64,000 nt of DNA from Listeria costaricensis (GTDB lineage Bacteria; Bacillota; Bacilli; Lactobacillales; Listeriaceae), in contig NZ_FXUT01000008.1 of NCBI RefSeq assembly GCF_900183385.1, positions 124,001 to 188,000 on the forward strand, read 5' to 3'. Shown here in pieces: positions 50,178 to 58,499 of the stretch. The stretch's first letter is position 1, and every line of letters starts with the position of its first letter. The position numbers and the translations under genes were made by a program. Below the pieces are notes generated by a model. It was not told the origin of the DNA. It did not search any database and saw only the letters and a program-made list of their open reading frames with translations.

Positions 50178-51746
50178 CTATTTTTCTTTCCGCAAAGCAC
50201 GCCATAGGAAAAAGGCAAGCGGTAGAATCAGAAAAGCCATGATCGAAGCGGTCAGAAACACATGCTGGTAAGCAATTTCGGCTGCCTGATGAATGGCGCT
50301 TTCTAGGGCGCTTTGAATCTGCGGGACGGGGATTTTGTCGATTTGGCTGGCCAGATCATTCATATTTCCTGTGCTACTGGAGAATTTTTGCCACTCTGAT
50401 GCCGGAATATCCTGCGGAGAGATACCGTTTTGCTGAAGCTTTTCAGGAATGATCGTTTTGAGCTGTCCAAAGCCATTTTGAATGAGTGTCGCATAAATGG
50501 TCGGCGCGATGGTGAGCCCGATTTGGCGGGCAACGGACAGCGTGCCAAGAGCGGAGCCTTTTTCTTCACCGGCGGCATTTGAGGCTAGCACGGATAGCGG
50601 TGCTCCAATTAGGAAGCCAAAACCGATCCCGGCGACAATGGACGCAGCAATAAACAGTGGCTTGGTATCTGCAAAGTAAGCCAGCCAGCCGAAGCCGATG
50701 ACCGCAACGATACTGGCATAAACAAGCGTCTTGACGGGTCCTTGCTTATCGACAAAGATGCCACCCATCGAAGCGCCGACACCGGCTGCCAGTGCGAGAG
50801 GTGTCATCCAGTAGCCAGAATTTGCTGCTGTAACGCCTAGCACAGCTTGCACGAAAGATGGCACGAAGATAACGGCCGCAATCAGCGTTCCGGACAAGAA
50901 GCCCATTAGAAGCGTCAACAGGTAGGCCTTTTGGCGGAGCAGTGAGAATGGCAGAATCGAATCGACATTTCGTTTTGGATTGCTTTTTTCGATTAGAATT
51001 AGGATAACGAAAAGCAGAATTCCCAAAATCAGCAGGCCGAGTACTTTGAGTGATAGGAAGCTGCCAAGGAGGTCGTCCGAACCAAGATTCGTGATGGCGA
51101 ACATGATGCTGAGAATGGCGGTAGAAAGGAACACGATGCCCCAAAAATCGGTTTTGGAAAGCACATTTCCTTTGGTTTCAGGGATGACGATTAGGCCGAA
51201 AATCAGTAACAGCAGGGCAATGGGCACATTGATCAAGAAGAGCCAGTGCCAGCTGCCGGTCCAGTCGAGCAAAAAGCTGCCGATGTTGGGCCCGAGAACC
51301 GAAGCAATCCCATTCATTGCACCGAGAATTCCAAGCAGGCTGCCTTGTCGCTCTTTCGGCATCGTACTGAGCACATGCGAGCTGGCAATGATAAAGATCC
51401 CGCCGCCGCCAAATGATTGAATCAGTCGAGCGGTCAGGAAGAACGTGAAACTAGGACTCAGTGCCACAAGCAGCGAACCTAGCCCGAAAATCAGTATTTC
51501 AATAAGAAAGAGTTTTTTCCGGCCGTAACGATCAGCCAGTTTGCCGACGATTGGTGTGCTGACCGCCATGCCAAGTGTGTAAAGCGTGATGCCCCATGCC
51601 CCTTCAGTCGCCGAAACCTGAAAAGACTGGTTGATTGTTGTGAGCGCGGCACTGATAATCCCATTGTCCAGCGCTGCCATAAATACCCCGATGATGAAAA
51701 TAAGCAAAGAAGTTGGTATCTTTTGACTTTTGGATACATTTTCCAT
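50178..51746 (-). CDS. MFS drug efflux transporter, DHA2 (EmrB/QacA) family
   Basis: A 522-residue transporter with about 14 hydrophobic segments. The N-terminal LDNGIISAAL (motif D1-like), GKLADRYGRKKLF (motif A) and GPNIGSFLLDWTGSWHWLFLINVP (motif C region) are DHA2 marks. ATG 51746 is chosen because GGAGATG lies 9 bases upstream; earlier ATGs at 51761 and 51755 have none. A marR gene lies immediately upstream and a palindrome covers the promoter, so it is likely an inducible multidrug pump. Its substrates are unknown. Confidence 0.92.
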   Translation of the reverse strand: MENVSKSQKIPTSLLIFIIGVFMAALDNGIISAALTTINQSFQVSATEGAWGITLYTLGMAVSTPIVGKLADRYGRKKLFLIEILIFGLGSLLVALSPSFTFFLTARLIQSFGGGGIFIIASSHVLSTMPKERQGSLLGILGAMNGIASVLGPNIGSFLLDWTGSWHWLFLINVPIALLLLIFGLIVIPETKGNVLSKTDFWGIVFLSTAILSIMFAITNLGSDDLLGSFLSLKVLGLLILGILLFVILILIEKSNPKRNVDSILPFSLLRQKAYLLTLLMGFLSGTLIAAVIFVPSFVQAVLGVTAANSGYWMTPLALAAGVGASMGGIFVDKQGPVKTLVYASIVAVIGFGWLAYFADTKPLFIAASIVAGIGFGFLIGAPLSVLASNAAGEEKGSALGTLSVARQIGLTIAPTIYATLIQNGFGQLKTIIPEKLQQNGISPQDIPASEWQKFSSSTGNMNDLASQIDKIPVPQIQSALESAIHQAAEIAYQHVFLTASIMAFLILPLAFFLWRALRKEK

Positions 51747-51767
51747 GTTTTTCATCTCCATCTATTT

Positions 51768-51807
51768 TAGTTAATTCTAAATTAACTATTAATGAGGATT
51801 TTGTCAA
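51768..51807 (-). promoter_or_regulatory. promoter of MFS pump gene with MarR-type operator
   Basis: TAGTTAATT (51768-51776) and AATTAACTA (51780-51788) form a perfect 9-bp inverted repeat around CTA. On the minus strand TTGACA (51807-51802), 17 bases, TAATTT (51784-51779) is the promoter, so the palindrome covers the -10. The neighbouring MarR protein is the likely ligand. Confidence 0.8.
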
Positions 51808-51817
51808 AGATTTCAAC

Positions 51818-52255
51818 TTACAGATCATGCGGGTGGAGCATTTGCGGTTCTAGATGTTTTTCGAGCAGTTGGAAAGCTTCTAACACGGTTGCCCGTTCGG
51901 TGGGTGTCATTTTTTGCAAAGCGGTGGACAAATTTTGTAATCCGCCGTCCAAGGCTTCATTAAATAGCTGTGCGGCTTTTTCAGATAAGGCAATCAGTGT
52001 CACGCGGCGATCTTTTTCAGAATTGTAGCGGACGACAAGTTCAGCAGCTTCCAAACGGTTTGTAATGCCATTCATATTGGGCATGCTAGTTTCCATTTGA
52101 TCCGCCAGTATGCGCATAGGTGTTTCGCCTTCAATCATTAGATATAGAAGGGTTTTCATTTGCGGCATACTGAGATGCATCCCGACCCATTTGGTAAAAT
52201 CACCGATCCCGATTCGGTAGATGACGCGTTTATAAAGTGACCATAATTCTTCCAT
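51818..52255 (-). CDS. MarR-family transcriptional regulator
   Basis: A 145-residue winged-helix regulator. The HTH is MRILADQMETSMPNMNGITNRLEAAELV with the wing SEKDRRVTLIALSEKA (conserved DxRxxxxxLT-like DRRVTLIALS). It is upstream of, and on the same strand as, the MFS pump; the operator-like palindrome between them suggests that it represses the pump gene and is released by a drug-like ligand. ATG follows GAAGGGG. Confidence 0.92.
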   Translation of the reverse strand: MEELWSLYKRVIYRIGIGDFTKWVGMHLSMPQMKTLLYLMIEGETPMRILADQMETSMPNMNGITNRLEAAELVVRYNSEKDRRVTLIALSEKAAQLFNEALDGGLQNLSTALQKMTPTERATVLEAFQLLEKHLEPQMLHPHDL

Positions 52256-52388
52256 TTGACATGTACCCCTTCTCGCGTTATTATATGTCTATTGTACTTG
52301 AAATCACTCAAAAAAAGCCAGTTGTAAAAAGCGATCAAATCGGCTACAATGGAGTGAATACAAGATTGATATGGAGGATTGCTAAAAA

Positions 52389-53132
52389 ATGAGTGCGGAT
52401 CGTAGCTTTAGCTTGAAGGCGGGTAAACGTGCGGTTTTGCTCTTGCATGGTTTTGCAGGAACGACAGAAGATGTCAGAGAACTTGGCGAACGTTTGGCAG
52501 AAAATGGCTATACCGTTCATGCTCCGAATTTTCGTGGACATGGCGATGAGCCGGCCATCTTTTTAAAGACGACACCAGAGATGTGGTATGAAGATGCTGT
52601 TGCAGGTTATGAGGCGCTTCAAAAAGAAGGCTATCAGGAAATTGCGATTGTTGGCGTGGCAATGGGCGGCGTATTTGCCTTAAAGATGGCAGAGCAGTTC
52701 CATCCGAAAGCAATTGTTCCATTATGTGCCAATGTTAACCGAAAGATGCGCTATATTCCTGTAGAGCAGTATTTACAGAAGCAATTAGAAAAAGACGGCA
52801 TGCAGGCAGAAGATGTAGCGGCGATGATTCAAAGCTATCAGCCAGAGATTGCGAAGATGGCAGAGGAACGTTCATCATTCTACAAAAATGTCGCAATCAA
52901 TATTGAAAAAATCCAAGTACCAACAATGATTGGCCAGGGATGTCAGGACGAAGAAATTGATGCAGACAATGCCAATTATATCTTTAAACACATCCACACT
53001 GACGAGAAGCAGCTTTGTTTCTATCAGGGGAGTGGTCACGACATTGTCAATGACTGCGAGAAAGATCTTTTGGAAGAAGACTTGATCTACTTCCTAGATG
53101 ATTTGATGTGGCTTGACGAAGAGGTTGGATGA
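52389..53132 (+). CDS. est: carboxylesterase homologue lacking the catalytic serine
   Basis: A 247-residue alpha/beta hydrolase of the Est30 type (LLLHGFAGTTEDVRELGERLAENGY). The nucleophile elbow, normally GxSxG, reads GVAMGG: residue 91 is Ala (GCA, 52659-52661). Asp187 (GQGCQDEEI) and His217 (GSGHDIV) of the triad are kept. TCA to GCA is a single-base change. The protein is full length and its codon use normal, so it may be a non-catalytic pseudoenzyme, or the base may be wrong. ATG follows GGAGG. In Listeria an est gene near eno is followed by secG-rnr-smpB; that continuation is absent here. Confidence 0.9.
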   Translation: MSADRSFSLKAGKRAVLLLHGFAGTTEDVRELGERLAENGYTVHAPNFRGHGDEPAIFLKTTPEMWYEDAVAGYEALQKEGYQEIAIVGVAMGGVFALKMAEQFHPKAIVPLCANVNRKMRYIPVEQYLQKQLEKDGMQAEDVAAMIQSYQPEIAKMAEERSSFYKNVAINIEKIQVPTMIGQGCQDEEIDADNANYIFKHIHTDEKQLCFYQGSGHDIVNDCEKDLLEEDLIYFLDDLMWLDEEVG

Positions 53133-53147
53133 ATCGAAAACTTATAC

Positions 53148-53181
53148 ACCAGTATTGGCCGTTTGCTGATACTGGTTTTTT
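53148..53181 (+). terminator. terminator after est
   Basis: ACCAGTAT pairs with ATACTGGT, followed by TTTTTT. Confidence 0.85.
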
Positions 53182-53232
53182 TAAACGGACAGGCGTTTTA
53201 TTATATTAATGAAGAAAGAAGGGATTTTAGAT

Positions 53233-53580
53233 ATGACCAAGCATCGGATTTTTACAACAAGTGTGGCAAGCGTTTATCCGCATTATGTTCAGAAGGCTGA
53301 ACGAAAAGGACGTCAAAAAGCAGAAGTCGATGAGATCATTCGCTGGCTGACCGGCTATAGCCAAGTTGGACTTGAAAAGCAACTGGCGGATGAAGCAGAT
53401 TTTGAAACTTTTTTTGAGCAGGCGCCGGAAATGAACCCGCACGCTTCACTGATTAAGGGTGTTGTTTGCGGTGTGCGTGTAGAAGAGGTGGAAGATCCCC
53501 TGATGCAGAAAATCCGCTATTTGGACAAACTGGTGGATGAACTTGCGAAAGGGAAAGCGATGGAGAAGATTTTGAGATGA
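53233..53580 (+). CDS. DUF2200 family protein
   Basis: A 115-residue protein whose sequence ([24 protein letters not shown] at the start, then [11 protein letters not shown] and [16 protein letters not shown]) matches the DUF2200 family over its full length. Function unknown; the fold is predicted alpha-beta and soluble. ATG 53233 lies 9 bases after AAGAAGGG; the ATG at 53209 precedes that site. A single-gene unit following the est terminator. Confidence 0.85.
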   Translation: MTKHRIFTTSVASVYPHYVQKAERKGRQKAEVDEIIRWLTGYSQVGLEKQLADEADFETFFEQAPEMNPHASLIKGVVCGVRVEEVEDPLMQKIRYLDKLVDELAKGKAMEKILR

Positions 53581-53749
53581 CAACGAGCTCTCACATATAA
53601 TAGACAGTTGAAAGTTACTAATAGCCCCCTGCTAATCAAAGTAGGAGGCTATTTTTATAGTGTCGCTATTTTATGTTTATAAAAGGTTGTTCAAATGGTT
53701 GAAAAAAGATTAAAATATAGAAGTAAATTGAAGCAGAGGAGGTGCGAAA

Positions 53750-54358
53750 ATGAAAATCAAAGCAGATAGTCGAATTTTATTTCAAGGTGATAGTGTGACG
53801 GATGCGGGGCGCGACCGGAGCAAAGCTGATCACCTGGGTGAAGGATATGTCAGTATGATTGCGGAGAAATGGGACGGACCGGGCACTTTGCTAAACCGCG
53901 GGATTAGTGGCAATACGAGTGCGGATATGGCGAAACGGTGGCAGGAGGATACGATCGATCTTCAGCCAGATGTGGTGACCATTTTGATTGGCATCAATGA
54001 TACTTGGCGGAGTTTTGATACTTGGCAGGATACCTCGACGTCGGCCTTTAAGGCGGTTTATGAGCAGGTTTTGAGAGAGACGCGGGACAAGACGGAGGCA
54101 CAGATTATTTTGATGGAGCCGTTTGTTTTGCCTTGGCCGGAAGATCGAAAAGAGTGGCGGTCTGACCTCGATCCGAAAATTCAAGTGGTGCGCGAACTTG
54201 CAGCGGCCTATAAGACTGGGTTTATTCCGCTCGACGGTCTGATGAACCAGGCGGGGATTCAATATGGTGCTGAGACGATTGCGGCTGACGGCGTTCATCC
54301 AACGGCGGCGGGTCATGCGCTGATTGCGGATATTTGGCTGGACTATTTTCATCAATGA
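53750..54358 (+). CDS. SGNH/GDSL-family hydrolase
   Basis: A 202-residue GDSL esterase. Block I FQGDSVTDAG contains the nucleophile S15, block III GIND, and block V DGVHPTAAGH holds the Asp-His pair. No signal peptide, so it acts in the cytoplasm. Members deacylate sugars or lipids; the substrate is unknown. ATG follows AGAGGAGG. A 47-codon frame begins within its stop codon. Confidence 0.93.
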   Translation: MKIKADSRILFQGDSVTDAGRDRSKADHLGEGYVSMIAEKWDGPGTLLNRGISGNTSADMAKRWQEDTIDLQPDVVTILIGINDTWRSFDTWQDTSTSAFKAVYEQVLRETRDKTEAQIILMEPFVLPWPEDRKEWRSDLDPKIQVVRELAAAYKTGFIPLDGLMNQAGIQYGAETIAADGVHPTAAGHALIADIWLDYFHQ

Positions 54359-54498
54359 ATGTGAGCGGTGCTGTGCGTCAGTTTTCATTCTGGCTGGCGA
54401 ATGTGACGGCGGGACATCCGCTTCTGGAAGGAATCGATTATTTTGAAGAATTTCAGGAGAGTCCGAGTTTGATGGGGCTGTTTATGCGATTTTTTTGA
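54355..54498 (+). pseudogene. 47-codon frame overlapping SGNH stop, possible gene remnant
   Basis: A frame MNVSGAVRQFSFWLANVTA... begins in an ATGA overlap with the SGNH gene and stops after MRFF. In the next frame, NDLILDERGKL continues for about a dozen codons, which is what a frameshifted gene end would look like. It is too short for a family call. It may be a coupled small peptide, a decayed gene or noise. The remaining bases to 54656 hold only the next gene's upstream region. Confidence 0.3.
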
Positions 54499-54656
54499 AT
54501 GACCTGATACTTGATGAGCGGGGGAAGCTTTAAGTTTTAAAGCGGCAGAATACCGGTCTGCGCAAGTATATTCGGCAGTGATGTGACAAGAATTATCAGG
54601 CCGATTCACCATTTAATAATGTTAAATGATATTTGTCTTGAAGGAGTGCTAACGAG

Positions 54657-55175
54657 ATGGAAACAACGGAACTTAGAGAGCTGTTTGCAGATTTTGAGCT
54701 GAAGCTGAAGGAGAATTTGGCCGGGCTTTTGGGACAAGTTTTGCAGGCGGAGGATCGTGTGCGTTATATTGGTTTTGTGACGACGGATGATTTTTATGGG
54801 GCGTTTGTGACTTATAATCAGGCGGGCGAAAACAATATCTGGGAACATTTTGAATGGAAAAAAGGGCTGTCGCCGGATTTTCTCTATCAGCCGCTTGTTG
54901 ATGTGGTGGAGAAGAGTGAGGGAATTGATTTTATGGTGCCTTCAATGGAAAAATGGCAGTTTGCGGAAACTTTGATCGATGTTTTTCGCGAACAATTACA
55001 GCGGTTGCCGGATGAGATTTTTACTGCGGCAGGGTACAAGCGGGATGAATTGATTTTCTTTATGACGATGTCGGATGGGGATTACATGGATGAAATGTTG
55101 ACGGAATCGGTGGAGCGGTTTAATTCAAAGGAAGCGATTCAGGTTGGTTTAGGGGATCGTTGGAAAGAGGTTTGA
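54657..55175 (+). CDS. DUF4303 family protein
   Basis: A 172-residue acidic protein. IGFVTTDDFYGAFVTYN-like strands and the C-terminal MSDGDYMDEMLTESVERFNS match the DUF4303 family, which is found among possible immunity proteins of polymorphic toxin systems. No toxin gene is nearby, so the role is unknown. ATG 54657 follows AAGGAG by 9 bases. Confidence 0.82.
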   Translation: METTELRELFADFELKLKENLAGLLGQVLQAEDRVRYIGFVTTDDFYGAFVTYNQAGENNIWEHFEWKKGLSPDFLYQPLVDVVEKSEGIDFMVPSMEKWQFAETLIDVFREQLQRLPDEIFTAAGYKRDELIFFMTMSDGDYMDEMLTESVERFNSKEAIQVGLGDRWKEV

Positions 55176-55200
55176 GCAGGGGAGTTTTCTCCTGCTTTTT
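55175..55200 (+). terminator. terminator after DUF4303 gene
   Basis: AGCAGGGGAG pairs with CTCCTGCTT, with TTTTT at the end. Confidence 0.85.
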
Positions 55201-55329
55201 GTGGTAGCAGGGGCTTCTTGGGATTCGGGCAGACTTTACTTGGGGGATAAAATTTTTTGAGAATAGATTGCCAATTTTGCTGCTGGCGGATTACAATAAG
55301 AATATCGGAATCTGAAAGGGGACGTTGGA

Positions 55330-56955
55330 ATGACCCACTTGAAAGGAAAAGCATTACTTGAACAGCCATTTTTAAATAAAGGTACGGCTTTTACGGAGGA
55401 GGAACGGACGCGCCATGGTATGCATGGATTGCTTCCGACGGCGGTTCGGACGCTTGCAGAGCAGGTTCAGCTGGAATATGAAAAAATGGGCGATTTGGCT
55501 GATAATTATCAGAAAAACCAGCATTTGATGGCGCTTTATAATACGAATCGGACGCTTTATTATGCGATTGTGGCGGCGCATGTGACGGAGCTTTTGCCTG
55601 TGATCTATACGCCGACGATTGCGGACAGTGTGACGCGCTTTTCACGTGATTATGTGTGGCCGAATGATGCGGTTTATCTGGACAGCGATCATCCGGAACG
55701 CATTCGGCAGGCGCTCGTTGCGGGGGCTGAAAATTTGGAGCAGGTCGACTTGTTGGTGATTACGGACGGGGAAGGTGTACTTGGCATTGGTGACTGGGGG
55801 ATTGGTGGCGTGATGATTTCGGTCGGCAAGCTGTCAGTCTATACGATTGCAGCAGGTATGAATCCGGGCCGCGTTTTACCAATCGTGATTGATAATGGGA
55901 CCAATCGAGCGGAGCTGCTGGACGATCGGTATTATTTAGGGAAGAAAGCACCGCGAAAAACCGGTCAGTCGTACTTGGCTTTTATTGATCAGTTTATCCA
56001 AATAGCCAAAGAATTATTTCCAAAGGTTTTATTTCACTGGGAGGATTTCGGGCGCGGCAATGCCAGTGTGATTTTGGAGAAATATCGCGAGCAGATTACG
56101 ACGTTCAATGATGATATTCAGGGGACTGGCGTGATGATGGCTGCGGCGGCACATGCGATTGCTGTAGTAACGGAAAAGCCTGTTACGGCGCACAAATACG
56201 TGATTTTCGGCGCGGGGACGGCTGGTGTCGGCGTGACGGAACAGATCAAGCAGAAGCTAGTGCTTGCGGGGTTAAGTGAGGCCGAAGCGGTCAGTCGTTT
56301 TTATTTAGTGGATCGGGATGGCTTGATCACGGATGAAATGGCGGAATTGACGGACGGACAAAGGAAATATGCGCGGAGTGAAGTCGAATTTCGCGGTTTG
56401 AAAGATTTGGCTGCGATTGTCGAAGCGGTGCGGCCTTCTGTTTTGATTGGGACATCCGGGCAGCCGGGAGCCTTTACGGAAGAGGTGGTGCGCAAGATGG
56501 CGACTTATAACGCGCGGCCGGCGATCCTGCCGATTTCCAATCCGACAAAACTTTGTGAGGCAAAAGCGGAAGACTTGATCAAGTGGACAGATGGGACGGC
56601 ACTTGTTGTGACCGGAAGTCCATCAGCACCAGTGGATTACAAGGGTGTTACGTATCAAATTGGTCAGGCGAATAATGCCCTGCTGTATCCGGGACTTGGG
56701 CTTGGGATTGTGGTTGCGAAGGCGAGCACGGTGACAGAACAGATGCTTTCGAGTGCGGCGAATGGAATTGCAGGGTTGCAGGATTTGAGCCGATTAGGTG
56801 CACCGATTTTGCCGCCTGTCAGTTTGGTGAGAGAAGCCTCGCGCATGGTAGCGGAGGCAGTTGTGCAAACGGCGATTGATGAAGGCGTGGCGACGCGGGA
56901 GATTACGGATGTCGCGCAGGCTGTTCGGGATGAGGTTTGGGAAGTGGGTTATTAA
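55330..56955 (+). CDS. NAD-dependent malic enzyme or malolactic enzyme
   Basis: A 541-residue enzyme of the malic enzyme family. PFLNKGTAFTEEER starts the domain, VIYTPTIAD holds the catalytic Tyr, HWEDFGRGNA and FNDDIQGTG hold the metal ligands, and FGAGTAGVG is the NAD loop. Malolactic enzymes (to lactate) and malic enzymes (to pyruvate) share all these motifs; the length of 541 is that of typical malolactic enzymes, but sequence alone does not settle it. ATG 55330 follows AAAGGGGACG. No malate transporter or LysR regulator is adjacent, in contrast to mle operons. Confidence 0.9.
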   Translation: MTHLKGKALLEQPFLNKGTAFTEEERTRHGMHGLLPTAVRTLAEQVQLEYEKMGDLADNYQKNQHLMALYNTNRTLYYAIVAAHVTELLPVIYTPTIADSVTRFSRDYVWPNDAVYLDSDHPERIRQALVAGAENLEQVDLLVITDGEGVLGIGDWGIGGVMISVGKLSVYTIAAGMNPGRVLPIVIDNGTNRAELLDDRYYLGKKAPRKTGQSYLAFIDQFIQIAKELFPKVLFHWEDFGRGNASVILEKYREQITTFNDDIQGTGVMMAAAAHAIAVVTEKPVTAHKYVIFGAGTAGVGVTEQIKQKLVLAGLSEAEAVSRFYLVDRDGLITDEMAELTDGQRKYARSEVEFRGLKDLAAIVEAVRPSVLIGTSGQPGAFTEEVVRKMATYNARPAILPISNPTKLCEAKAEDLIKWTDGTALVVTGSPSAPVDYKGVTYQIGQANNALLYPGLGLGIVVAKASTVTEQMLSSAANGIAGLQDLSRLGAPILPPVSLVREASRMVAEAVVQTAIDEGVATREITDVAQAVRDEVWEVGY

Positions 56956-56958
56956 TAT

Positions 56959-57008
56959 AAAGCCTAATTTGAAGTTTTTGAGAAAGACTTTCAAATTAGG
57001 CTTTTTTG
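56959..57008 (+). terminator. terminator after malic/malolactic enzyme gene
   Basis: AAAGCCTAATTTGAAGT pairs with ACTTTCAAATTAGGCTTT, followed by TTT. Confidence 0.92.
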
Positions 57009-57058
57009 TAACTTTCTTAATACGTGTTTTACGATTGTATAATTTTGAAAAAACTATC

Positions 57059-57087
57059 TTGTCAGGATTTTGAAATTGTCGTATAAT
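57059..57087 (+). promoter_or_regulatory. promoter of the CRISPR-like array
   Basis: TTGTCA (57059-57064), 17 bases, TATAAT (57082-57087), directed into the repeats; transcription would begin near 57094, some 20 bases before the first repeat. Confidence 0.75.
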
Positions 57088-57116
57088 AGTTTTTGTAAAC
57101 GGTTTCTTTTGCTTGT

Positions 57117-57271
57117 TGTACGCTTTTTATTGTGAAATGTAAATGAACTAGAACTGGCTCACAGAAAGCAGGGGGAGACGTGTTTAAATACTTATTGTGA
57201 AATGTAAATTGCGAAAAACCTATTTGTTCCTTGCGTAATGTACGTTTAAATACTTATTATGAAATGCAAAA
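57117..57271 (+). CRISPR. orphan CRISPR-like array, three repeats, rliB-like
   Basis: Three 28-bp repeats: 57117-57144 (degenerate 5' half), 57182-57209 (GTTTAAATAC then TTATTGTGAAATGTAAAT) and 57244-57271 (two or three changes). The intervening spacers are 37 and 34 bp and unrelated to each other. The 3' half TTATTGTGAAATGTAAA is what I remember of the 29-bp repeats of Listeria type I-B and rliB arrays. There are no cas genes in the window. Transcription on the plus strand is expected from the promoter at 57059. A dyad (CCAAGAG/CTCTTGG, about 57272-57298) follows the last repeat. Confidence 0.75.
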
Positions 57272-57347
57272 TCCAAGAGCTTGGCTGGCAAACTCTTGGG
57301 GCTTCTATCATTATGAAATACTCAAAAAAATCAGTATCCTAAAAACA

Positions 57348-57398
57348 GCAGAAAAGCAAACCAATGCCACCAACCTGGCACTTGATTCGCTTTTCTGC
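57348..57398. terminator. terminator of the double-cubane operon (minus strand)
   Basis: GCAGAAAAGC (57348-57357) pairs with GCTTTTCTGC (57389-57398). On the minus strand it is followed by TGTTTTT. It could also end the plus-strand array transcript. Confidence 0.75.
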
Positions 57399-57413
57399 CT
57401 TTCTATTCCATCT

Positions 57414-57968
57414 TCAAACTGTCCGTCCAATCATCTTTTTAATCGCCACTTGCTTCATCAGGAAATATACGATCAAACATGAAACCACTTTGTCCACTAG
57501 ATTTGCCATGATGGTTGCAATGAATGTAGATGTAAATAATTCTTGGCCGGAAGCGCGTAAAATGAAAATAATGACATCTGCACCTGAACCTGTTGCGCCG
57601 CCAAAGAATGTAATCCGAATAATTGTGCCAATCAAAGGGCAAACAATCGCTAAAATAAGTCCGGCGATCAAAGCACGGCTTAAGGTGAATCCCTTCTTCG
57701 CAATTAGCCCAACCACGATCGCTACGGCTACATTGACTAGTGCGAAAGGCAGCGAGGTGATCCCTGTCGTTAAACACATCAACAAATTGGTCAAAATACC
57801 TGTCATCGCTCCGTAAAAAATTCCGAATGATGCGGCAATGAAAATGGTTCCGATCGTATCTAAAAATAATAATGGAATGTGCAATATTGAAACAAATGAG
57901 CCTACTACAACATTTAATACCACGCCGATTGCACAAAAAGCAATAATTCTTGCGTTAAACTCCTTCAA
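57414..57968 (-). CDS. ECF transporter S component-like membrane protein
   Basis: A 184-residue protein with about five or six hydrophobic helices (for example IIAFCAIGVVLNVVVGSFVSIL, LILAIVCPLIGTIIRITFF). Its size and pattern fit a substrate-binding S component of ECF vitamin-type importers. It probably uses the shared energising module encoded elsewhere. It is last in the minus-strand operon with the double-cubane reductase and TudS-related gene, so its ligand may be the reductase substrate or a cofactor. It starts at TTG 57968 with AAGGG 5 bases upstream. The ligand is unknown. Confidence 0.82.
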   Translation of the reverse strand: MKEFNARIIAFCAIGVVLNVVVGSFVSILHIPLLFLDTIGTIFIAASFGIFYGAMTGILTNLLMCLTTGITSLPFALVNVAVAIVVGLIAKKGFTLSRALIAGLILAIVCPLIGTIIRITFFGGATGSGADVIIFILRASGQELFTSTFIATIMANLVDKVVSCLIVYFLMKQVAIKKMIGRTV

Positions 57969-58004
57969 TTCGCCCTTACCTACTTTCCCAGAACTTTATT
58001 TTTC

Positions 58005-58499
58005 TCATGAAATTTGTAAAAAATCCCTGATTTTTTGCTCAAATTTTTCTTTTCTATCCAAAATATTTACTGGGACTTCCAAATGGGCTAATGTAATTCC
58101 GCGTGCTTTCACTTCTTCCCAGAAAATCTCCATCATTACTCCGCGGCGCCCGGAAATCGCGCAATTTGGACTTTCAGCAATTCCCAGTACGCCTAAAATT
58201 TCATAATCTGCTTCTAAAAACCGGTCAATTTGCCAAAATGTCGGTTCCAAACTTTTCTGGCAACACGCCCGGTGCTGAGCGGTATTGTAATCTTCGTATT
58301 CCAAAGGTGGTCGCTCCATGCCGAGGTGAATCAGTTCAGGGCAGGGAAGCTGAATCAAGCCAACGCCTGCCTCTAAAATCAACTGTACAAAAGGAAATGC
58401 GCCATTCGCTCGCTCCCATTCATGGATAACGGCATTCTGGTTAAGCACGCAAAAAGGAACAATGATCATTTTTCGGGAACGCTCGATAGAAGCTGTCAC
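58005..58499 (-). CDS. TudS-related putative desulfidase (DUF523-like)
   Basis: A 164-residue protein with four well-placed cysteine positions: C17 (VPFCVLNQNAV), C53 (LPCPELIHLG), C79/C80 and C113 (ESPNCAISGR). The spacing resembles the [4Fe-4S]-binding DUF523/TudS proteins that remove sulfur from thiouracil; CD3072-type proteins in clostridial clusters look alike. GTG 58499 overlaps the activator stop (GTGA), with GAGGAG upstream; ATG at 58469 is an alternative start. Position between the activator and the ECF gene implies a shared pathway. Confidence 0.78.
   Translation of the reverse strand: MTASIERSRKMIIVPFCVLNQNAVIHEWERANGAFPFVQLILEAGVGLIQLPCPELIHLGMERPPLEYEDYNTAQHRACCQKSLEPTFWQIDRFLEADYEILGVLGIAESPNCAISGRRGVMMEIFWEEVKARGITLAHLEVPVNILDRKEKFEQKIRDFLQIS

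Noticed and set aside
57300-57325. A fourth CRISPR repeat (TTATGAAAT)
   Set aside because: Only nine bases match and the distance of 54 bp from the third copy does not fit the 62-65 bp period.
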